In this document: positions 51,173 through 56,660 of the stretch, in pieces
Numbering within the stretch: position 1 is the stretch's first letter
Layout of the letters: each line of letters begins with the position of its first letter
NCBI GenBank assembly: GCA_005518205.2
Contig: RFFC02000042.1
Coordinates: 1-56,660, forward strand
Length of the DNA: 56,660 nt
Source: Hormoscilla sp. GUM202
GTDB taxonomy: Bacteria > Cyanobacteriota > Cyanobacteriia > Cyanobacteriales > Desertifilaceae
Reading direction: 5' to 3'
The notes under the pieces: model-generated
Databases searched by the model: none
What the model saw: the letters and a program-made list of their open reading frames with translations, nothing else
Told to the model about the DNA's origin: nothing
Program-made: the position numbers and the translations under genes

Positions 51173-52300
51173 ATGGCTAAACTCGAAGACCTCACCCAGG
51201 GAGCAACTGTTAAAGGTATCCTCCCAAACCACAATATCACCGTCATTGATGCCAAGTGGCACGGTAGTGATGTGGTTGAGCTCACTTATAAGGATACGAT
51301 CGGACAGCCCCACACGGAAATTCTCTATCGCGATCGCGAACCGGATCTGGAAGTAGTAGTAGTCGGACGACCTTGGAGTTTTGACGGTGATGGGGCTTTG
51401 TTACGACTGGTAATGGAAGCCCACCGCATTCGCTTGGCCCACCTCTTCGACCCGCTGCTGGCCGTCCATACATCCCTCGTGGAACCCCTCCCTCACCAAA
51501 TTACCGCAGTTTACGAGGAAATGCTGACCCGTCAGCCCCTCCGCTTTCTGCTGGCAGATGACCCCGGTGCCGGGAAAACGATTATGGCCGGGCTATTTAT
51601 CCGCGAGTTGCTGATCCGGGGAGATCTGCTACTAGGCGAATCTGAGATGGGGGCGCAAGTAGCAGAAGCCTATAAACAAGAACTAACTCTGGTGGAAGAC
51701 CAAGCTGTTGTAGACTATGTGAATGAGTTAGGACAGCGCATTGCTAAATTCATGGGGCGAGATGAATTCGACTACGAGTTTTATGTCGTTCAAGACGATT
51801 CTCTCAATGCTTTTGCTCTTCCCGGTGGCAAAGTATTTGTACATACTGGCGCTATTCTAGGCTGCAACTCTGAAGCAGAGTTGGCAGGTTTACTGGGTCA
51901 TGAAGTTGCCCATGCTGTCCTCTCTCACGGGTTTCAGCGGATCGTGAAGAACAATTTGCTAGTCAACTTGAGTCAAACTATCTCTTTAGGAAGCTTGATT
52001 CCCACTCTCGTAAGTCTAAAATACAGTCGCGACAATGAGCATCAGGCGGACATTTTAGGCACTCGCGTCTTAGCAAATACTGGCTTTGCTGCCGATGGTT
52101 TACGCAACTTTATGGCAACGATCGACCGGCAATCCCGATCGCGTTCTCCATCCTATCTGTCAACCCATCCCGCCCCAAATGAGCGAGTGCGCTATCTGGA
52201 AGAGTTGATCGAACGCAATGGCTACAACCGTTATGCCTTTGAAGGAGTAGAGAAACACGCTGCAATTCAGAAACGGATAAGAGAGTCTGTAGAATCATAG
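51173..52300 (+). CDS. Chimera: helicase N-terminus fused to M48-family metallopeptidase
   Basis: 375 residues in one open frame. Residues 1-~150 are the start of a SNF2-type helicase found in phage-defence and restriction loci: RIRLAHLFDPLLAVHTSLVE, PLPHQITAVYEEML, and Walker A FLLADDPGAGKTIMAGLF, ending at LLIRGD. From LLLGESEMGAQVAEAYKQEL on it is an M48 peptidase: VNELGQRIAKFMGRDEF, FALPGGKVFVHTG, zinc motif HEVAH (243-247), NEHQADILGTRVL. No natural fusion of this kind is known to me; it looks like a deletion joining two genes in frame. The peptidase part seems complete. Confidence 0.85.
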   Translation: MAKLEDLTQGATVKGILPNHNITVIDAKWHGSDVVELTYKDTIGQPHTEILYRDREPDLEVVVVGRPWSFDGDGALLRLVMEAHRIRLAHLFDPLLAVHTSLVEPLPHQITAVYEEMLTRQPLRFLLADDPGAGKTIMAGLFIRELLIRGDLLLGESEMGAQVAEAYKQELTLVEDQAVVDYVNELGQRIAKFMGRDEFDYEFYVVQDDSLNAFALPGGKVFVHTGAILGCNSEAELAGLLGHEVAHAVLSHGFQRIVKNNLLVNLSQTISLGSLIPTLVSLKYSRDNEHQADILGTRVLANTGFAADGLRNFMATIDRQSRSRSPSYLSTHPAPNERVRYLEELIERNGYNRYAFEGVEKHAAIQKRIRESVES

Positions 52301-52425
52301 TCGCCCAATAAACAAGCGATCGCCTATCCCGTGAAACTGGAAAAACGTCGTGGCGATCGCCCCCAATAGGGGCAACTCAAAGGGCGCTCGGTCGATATCT
52401 CGCACAACCATAATTCCCTTGTTCC

Positions 52426-52905
52426 TCAGTCTTGCACATCATCTGGATGCACAGCGGTAACCTCTGAGTAACGAGTAAAATCTCTGAAATTGAAGGTAAG
52501 GATGTGAGTCAAACCATGAACCAGCATGGAGGCTACCAACTTAGCATCATGGACCTTAACTCCTTTGACCGCATAATTAGCAACAAGCCTTCGCCACTCT
52601 TGATACATCTGGGCCTGATCGAGCCGCATAGAAAAAATGCGCTCAATTTCTCTTACTTCCGCCTCTGCTTGTGCTGCGGTCATCCCTAAGCCATTACTCT
52701 CTACAGGACGAGTACAGACATTCCAAAATTCAATTATGTTTTGCGGCACAATACAAAGATCCTCATCCCTTGCCAATAAAATCCTAATTGCACTGACCCT
52801 AGAAGAGTGCATTGGGTGATGAGGTTGAACATTCCTGAGCAAAACATTCGTATCGATAAGAAACGGGCAGGCTCGGGCCCCGCTCCAAGTATATACTCTC
52901 CCGAC
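52426..52905 (-). pseudogene. PIN-domain toxin lacking a start codon
   Basis: The PIN domain is intact in sequence (PFLIDTNVLLRNVQPHHPMH, VPQNIIEFWNVCTRP, VKVHDAKLVASMLVHG, ILTFNFRDFTRY). In its frame, however, there is no ATG, GTG or TTG between the TGA at 52906-52908 and the first catalytic Asp. The region where the start should be carries the GC-rich sequence caggctcgggccccgctcc. The first available starts (TTG 52842 and later) would drop the Asp. Either it is dead or it is reached by frameshifting from the antitoxin frame. Confidence 0.6.
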
Positions 52906-53152
52906 TCACCGCCGCATCGTCTAGAAGCGGTGTACTATGACTGTGGCTTTCTACCCAGTTAGTAAAAACTACTGCTTTCTCTACAGAAGTTAAGCTTTCT
53001 GTTTCCTGGCTTTCTGAATATAGCAGCCTCATTTTAATGGCTTCGGTTACCCACTCTTGAATAGATTTACCATCCCTAGCTGCGATCGCCTCACTTCTGA
53101 CCTGTAGCTCTTTCGGTATTCTCACTTGGAGCAATGTTATCTCTTCTGCCAT
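52799..53152 (-). CDS. Antitoxin-like protein with run-on C-terminus
   Basis: MAEEITLLQVRIPKELQVRS, EAIAARDGKSIQEWVTEAIK and the acidic DDAAVSRESIYLERG fit the ribbon-helix-helix plus tail layout of antitoxins that pair with PIN toxins. The normal stop seems lost: the frame runs on ~28 residues over the toxin gene (PSLPVSYRYECFAQECS). ATG 53152. Confidence 0.65.
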   Translation of the reverse strand: MAEEITLLQVRIPKELQVRSEAIAARDGKSIQEWVTEAIKMRLLYSESQETESLTSVEKAVVFTNWVESHSHSTPLLDDAAVSRESIYLERGPSLPVSYRYECFAQECSTSSPNALF

Positions 53153-53190
53153 TTCATTTCCGTCCTTTTTGTACTCAGCGCTGCTGACGA

Positions 53191-53207
53191 GGTGGGCGGC
53201 GCCCACC
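53191..53207. terminator. GGTGGGC-GGC-GCCCACC palindrome after icd
   Basis: Seven-base arms, 14 bases beyond the icd stop, same family and same placement as the palindrome behind dapL (36215). Confidence 0.5.
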
Positions 53208-53220
53208 CTACTGTTTACTT

Positions 53221-54642
53221 CTACTTGAAGTATTTAATAATCGCGTCAGCAAACTCAGAACATTTCAGGGGTTCCACAGGGGGTTCCATTAACCGGGCCA
53301 AGTCATAGGTTACCTCACCATTAGAGATGGCCTTACCGATGCCTTCTTCGATCAGATCGGCGGCTTCCTGCCAACCCATAAATTCTAGCATCATCACCCC
53401 TGAGAGAATCAGAGAACCAGGGTTAACTCGATCCAAACCAGCATGTTTGGGGGCCGTGCCGTGGGTAGCCTCAAAAATAGCGCATTCATCGCCAATATTA
53501 GCCCCCGGTCCCATGCCCAAACCCCCGACAATGGCCGCCCCCGCATCCGAGAGATAATCTCCATTCAGGTTCATGGTCGCCAGGATGGAATATTCTCCCG
53601 GGCGCGTCTGGATCTGCTGGAAGATACTGTCCGCAATGCGATCGTTCACCATGATCTTATCCTTCCACTTGCCATTCCCGTGGGTATCCCAGATTTGATC
53701 GAGAACGCTTTCCACTTCCGATCGCGCTTCGGCCTGCTTTTCTGGGGTCAGGGCGTCGTATCCGGGTTCCACCTTGCGGGCATTTTCCTCCAGAGTAATG
53801 GTTGGGTTATCTTCTTTATTACCGAGAATCCAAGATTCCCGTTCCGTAACGCATGAGGCCCGAAATTCCGTCGTCGCCAGTTCGTAACCCCAATCCCGGA
53901 AGGCCCCTTCAGTATACTTCATGATGTTGCCTTTATGCACCAAGGTCACCATTTGCTTGGATTTGGGCAGTCGCAAAGCATTCTGGATGGCGCGGCGCAC
54001 CAGACGTTGACTTCCCGTTTTACTAATGGGTTTGATGCCAATTCCAGAGTCGAGGCGGATCTGCTTTTTTCCATGTTCGGGAGTAGCGGGTATCAGTTCG
54101 CTGTTGAGTAGTTTAATCAACTTATCAGCCATTTCCGTACCCTGACGCCATTCTATCCCCAGGTAAATATCTTCGGTGTTTTCCCGATAGACAATCACGT
54201 CCAGTTTCTCCGGAGTTTTGTGAGGAGAGGGGGTGCCCGGGTAGTAGCGACAAGGACGGACGCAGGCGTAGAGGTCGTTAATTTGACGCAATGCTACGTT
54301 TAAAGAACGGATACCGCCCCCGATCGGGGTTGTCAGGGGGCCCTTGATGGCAATCCCATATTCGGCGATCGCATTAAGAGTATCTTGGGGCAAATATTGA
54401 AACTGGCCGTACTTGTCGCAAGCTTCGTCCCCAGCATAGATCTTAAACCAGGTAATCTGGCGCTTACCGCCGTAGGCAGCTTTCACAGCAGCATCAAACA
54501 CCTTTTGGGAAGCAGGCCACAGGTCCACCCCCGTGCCGTCGCCGCGAATGAAAGGCACGATCGGGTTGTCAGGGACGATCGGTTGACCATCTTGGAAGGT
54601 AATTTTTGCACCCGTGTTGGGGGGAGTAATTTTTTCGTACAT
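53221..54642 (-). CDS. icd: Isocitrate dehydrogenase (NADP+)
   Basis: 473 residues, the cyanobacterial length. [80 protein letters not shown] and [20 protein letters not shown] carry the substrate and NADP contacts. Makes 2-oxoglutarate, the nitrogen-status signal in cyanobacteria. Single gene. Confidence 0.97.
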   Translation of the reverse strand: MYEKITPPNTGAKITFQDGQPIVPDNPIVPFIRGDGTGVDLWPASQKVFDAAVKAAYGGKRQITWFKIYAGDEACDKYGQFQYLPQDTLNAIAEYGIAIKGPLTTPIGGGIRSLNVALRQINDLYACVRPCRYYPGTPSPHKTPEKLDVIVYRENTEDIYLGIEWRQGTEMADKLIKLLNSELIPATPEHGKKQIRLDSGIGIKPISKTGSQRLVRRAIQNALRLPKSKQMVTLVHKGNIMKYTEGAFRDWGYELATTEFRASCVTERESWILGNKEDNPTITLEENARKVEPGYDALTPEKQAEARSEVESVLDQIWDTHGNGKWKDKIMVNDRIADSIFQQIQTRPGEYSILATMNLNGDYLSDAGAAIVGGLGMGPGANIGDECAIFEATHGTAPKHAGLDRVNPGSLILSGVMMLEFMGWQEAADLIEEGIGKAISNGEVTYDLARLMEPPVEPLKCSEFADAIIKYFK

Positions 54643-54761
54643 AACTCTAGCTAAGCTGCTTTTCTAGGCTATCAGATCCCAGAGTGATTATTTTGTAGCT
54701 AGCTTTAGCTTTTTGTCGGACTTCTACTATTTCTTAAGGTTTGTCCTTGCCCTTCGAGGTG

Positions 54762-55214
54762 TTACGGGACCACTGCGGCGGGCGATTGCGCTGCGCGCAC
54801 GCTACGCGATCTGCCTGTCCTACTCTTTTGGGGCGAGTATAATTCCAGAAACTCTGGCACAGAGTATACAGTCGATAAAGTATCCACCACACAGGGCCAT
54901 ATCTTGTCAAAATGCTTGACAAATTCCGCTGCCAACATCTCACTTTGGACATTTTTCCCGATATCCAGGAGAATTTCTGTCTGGGGCGAACTTCCCAGTT
55001 TCGGGATAATGTTTTTTATTTTCGCTTCTAGTTCCGAACCTGACAACTCTTCTTCTGGGTTATATATCACCCATAGAACCCCAGCATCATTATTGTACAA
55101 ATATCCGTCATAGATCCCGTCGTCAGATTTTTCCGCACCGCAGGTCTGGAGAAACTGTATAAATTCTGACCGCGTTATCTTCTCCTTGGATACTAAAACA
55201 ACTGGTCTTGGCAT
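54762..55214 (-). CDS. Hypothetical protein, candidate immunity protein
   Basis: 150 residues: MPRPVVLVSKEKITRSEFIQ, DGIYDGYLYNNDAGVLWVIY, NPEEELSGSELEAKIKNIIP, EFVKHFDKIWPCVVDTLSTV. Acidic, soluble, no named family known to me. It directly follows a nuclease-toxin-like gene with a 24-bp gap, the classic position for an immunity protein. The last ~14 residues come from a 24-bp GAT-flanked repeat insertion (54787-54810), so the native C-terminus has been altered. Confidence 0.6.
   Translation of the reverse strand: MPRPVVLVSKEKITRSEFIQFLQTCGAEKSDDGIYDGYLYNNDAGVLWVIYNPEEELSGSELEAKIKNIIPKLGSSPQTEILLDIGKNVQSEMLAAEFVKHFDKIWPCVVDTLSTVYSVPEFLELYSPQKSRTGRSRSVRAAQSPAAVVP
54787..54810. repeat. 24-bp small dispersed repeat in the candidate immunity gene
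   Basis: Identical 24-mer to 32673-32696, again flanked by GAT on both sides (ggcGAT ... GATctgcc). It lies in the last codons of the gene. Confidence 0.8.
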
Positions 55215-55238
55215 TTAATTACTCCTTAATTTTTGCAT

Positions 55239-55661
55239 TTATTTCAGCAGTTGTGACTGGTCTCTCACAACAATTCCCCCAATTATAGTCACCGCCTCTC
55301 CTGCACCCAATGTAATGTTAGGTGCGTAGAGGATAACCGGTTTTCCGGTTGGGTTCAATGTCGGGTAAGTTATTAATTTTTGCACTTGCCCCGCCTTCCT
55401 CCCTGTTTTATTTGTTACCTCCAGAATTGCTTCATTTACTTCCACGTCAATTTCCCCAATCGGATTTTGACCACCGGTTCTAGGATTTATGCTGTAAAAT
55501 AAGGCGTTAAACCTGATTACTGTACATCCCTCTTGTTGGAGATATCTGGCAACTGTTGCTTCTAACTGCTTATCGGGATCCGGCGATGCAGTAGCATTTT
55601 CAATTGCCTCATTGATATCAACGGGGGAAGTGACATAAATCTCCCAACCCTTGGCATCCAC
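55239..55661 (-). CDS. Probable orphan nuclease toxin (PD-(D/E)XK-like polymorphic-toxin C-terminus)
   Basis: 140 residues from GTG 55661. KQLEATVARYLQQEGCTVIR, PIGEIDVEVNEAILEVTNKT and GRKAGQVQKLITYP resemble the restriction-nuclease domains at the C-terminus of CdiA/RHS-type toxins (E ... GEID ... EV pattern). The frame stays open without a start codon for ~30 more residues upstream (NNSYFEGDWPTETINIG), up to a TGA near 55738. This suggests a C-terminal tip cut off from a large toxin. The next gene downstream would be its immunity protein. Confidence 0.6.
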   Translation of the reverse strand: MDAKGWEIYVTSPVDINEAIENATASPDPDKQLEATVARYLQQEGCTVIRFNALFYSINPRTGGQNPIGEIDVEVNEAILEVTNKTGRKAGQVQKLITYPTLNPTGKPVILYAPNITLGAGEAVTIIGGIVVRDQSQLLK

Positions 55662-55744
55662 GCCTATGTTAATAGTTTCTGTGGGCCAGTCGCCCTCAAA
55701 ATATGAATTATTCAGACCCTCGTCTCCTCTGTTCAGATTTTTTC

Positions 55745-56585
55745 ATTATAACTTTTTTTTCCAGTCTGTCAAGCGATCGTCCCGGTCGGGCAGCGTAGGG
55801 GTCGTTACCCGGGGAGCTGGCCCACCCTACAATTACGCTAGCAACATTTATTACAATCGTGCTAGCTACTCCCACCAACCATCGATTACATCTCCCACCC
55901 ATGAACCGGTGCGATCGCCTCAGCACTGGCAGGCTTAGTGGAATTGATTATCAATAATTCCTCGGAAAACCGCAATTAATCTTAAGAAACTTTAATACAA
56001 ACCGCCAGGTCTGATTAACTATACTCATCCAGTTAGATGACTCGCCATGAGCATATTTTTTTAAGATCGAGTCCTATCTGGAAGCGACCAAAGAGGTTTG
56101 AATCCATCTCTCCGGAAACCGAACAGCTAAAGCAGGAACCAGAGTCTCAATTGGGTTATGGACCGACAGCATGGGTACGGGGGTGTGGTCAAAACCAGTT
56201 GGTACAAGGCTGGCACGCTCCGGGCCCCCTCCTCGCAGCGGAGGGTTCGTTACCCGGGGAGCTGGCAGTGCGCGATCGGCCTCCCCGCCCTCACCCGTTC
56301 CCAGGCAGAGCCGTGGGAACGAGGGGCCCGGCTACAGGAACAAAGCAATGTCCGGAGCGATTTTTCGCGCAGGACACGCAGCCCTGTGCCAGCTCCCCAA
56401 CGCCCCCTCCGCTGCGAGGGCAACCTTCCTGCGCGGGCTAGATTACATGCATCGCGTCTCGGCACCTGGCTATCAACTACTTGTGACCGTACCCCGCGTT
56501 ACCCAATCGGGGGTTGAGTTTCGTGGGTCAACCCAACCTACAGGTGATGCAATTTTTATGTTAGGGCATTCGATCGGACATGATA
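55745..56585. other. Gene-free stretch with dispersed repeats
   Basis: 55799 and 56246: gttacccggggagctggc. 56185: gtggtcaaaaccagttggta. 56296-56345: gttcccaggcagagccgtgg / ggctacaggaacaaagc, as at 27620. 56511-56541: gggttgagtttcgtgggtcaacccaacctac. No recognisable protein is encoded; a frame at 56037 (MTRHEHIFLRSSPIWKRPKR) has no known relatives to me. Confidence 0.6.
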
Positions 56586-56660
56586 TTACAACTGTTCGGG
56601 ATCGATGCCCATTTCTTGCAGTCGTTCCTCAAGTAATTTAATTTTCGCTTCGGCACGTTG
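56586..56660 (-). CDS. C-terminus of a Uma2-family gene (5' partial)
   Basis: The last 24 codons of a gene running in from the right edge: RAEAKIKLLEERLQEMGIDP EQL-stop. The ending LxxxLxxMGIDP is the standard end of cyanobacterial Uma2 (DUF820) proteins. Confidence 0.65.
   Translation of the reverse strand, partial: QRAEAKIKLLEERLQEMGIDPEQL

Noticed and set aside
52295-52411. 38-aa minus-strand frame (MVVRDIDRAPFELPLLGAIA)
   Set aside because: Largely read from HIP1 octamers and no ribosome site; overlaps the end of the peptidase gene.

Overview
This window is chromosomal DNA from a cyanobacterium, most likely a repeat-rich filamentous one of the Oscillatoria/Microcoleus type. The evidence is psaC (photosystem I iron-sulfur subunit), a Tab2/Atab2-family gene, phycobilisome-like domains, ssl1498- and Psb35-like small membrane proteins behind HLR1-type sites, and very dense HIP1 octamers (GCGATCGC). 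Core genes are scattered singly: ilvD, an ABC ATPase, rsmG, fghA-adhC (formaldehyde oxidation), rnc, dapL, glmS, psaC, glmU, glsA and icd. The spaces between them are filled with mobile and decaying DNA.

Layout. 1-3 kb: 3' end of a cadherin/SBBP-repeat protein, a VOC-domain gene, an mtnP remnant, a Tab2-like gene. 3-7.5 kb: a 21-bp repeat array, then a STAS-like/PIN toxin-antitoxin module present three times in tandem. 7.6-11.2 kb: a type ISP/IIG-like restriction-methylation gene split in two, and a pentapeptide-repeat gene. 11.4-18 kb: ilvD, a coiled-coil gene with a 249-bp tandem amplification, a NUDIX/DUF3531 pair, a decayed TPR gene, an ABC ATPase. 18.2-20.4 kb: rsmG and a duplicated cluster of ssl1498-like and Psb35-like genes, each unit preceded by an HLR1-type site. 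21-24.2 kb: a complete ISL3 element with TIRs and 8-bp target duplication, a MITE, and an IS630 element. 24.3-26.4 kb: an RTX gene interrupted by an ORF-less group II intron and carrying a frameshift. 26.7-28.9 kb: fghA-adhC. 28.9-30.8 kb: two tandem genes that fuse a phycobilisome-like globin domain to an antitoxin tail; the second is translationally coupled to an intact PIN toxin, the first to a PIN remnant. 31-39 kb: rnc, minisatellites, a broken threonine aldolase gene, and a run of toxin-antitoxin genes in various stages of decay around dapL. 39-44 kb: glmS, psaC, glmU. 44-49 kb: transporters, gene fragments, glsA, broken and intact antitoxin/toxin genes. 49-53 kb: an ATPase + TOPRIM-like pair that resembles split OLD/PARIS-type defence, a helicase-metalloprotease chimera, a VapBC-like pair. 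53-56.7 kb: icd, a probable orphan nuclease toxin with candidate immunity gene, and repeats.

Three themes stand out. First, toxin-antitoxin and defence genes are very dense, and many copies are broken by single-base changes. Second, several broken genes are interrupted by very short GCGCAGCGC/GCGTAGCG-type insertions at CGATCG or GAT sites; in two places the same 24-bp insert is flanked by GAT, so these look like mobile small dispersed repeats. Third, local tandem duplication has multiplied several loci: the STAS/PIN module, the phycobilisome-like/PIN module, the light-stress cluster and the 249-bp array. All assignments are by eye from sequence; no database search was possible.
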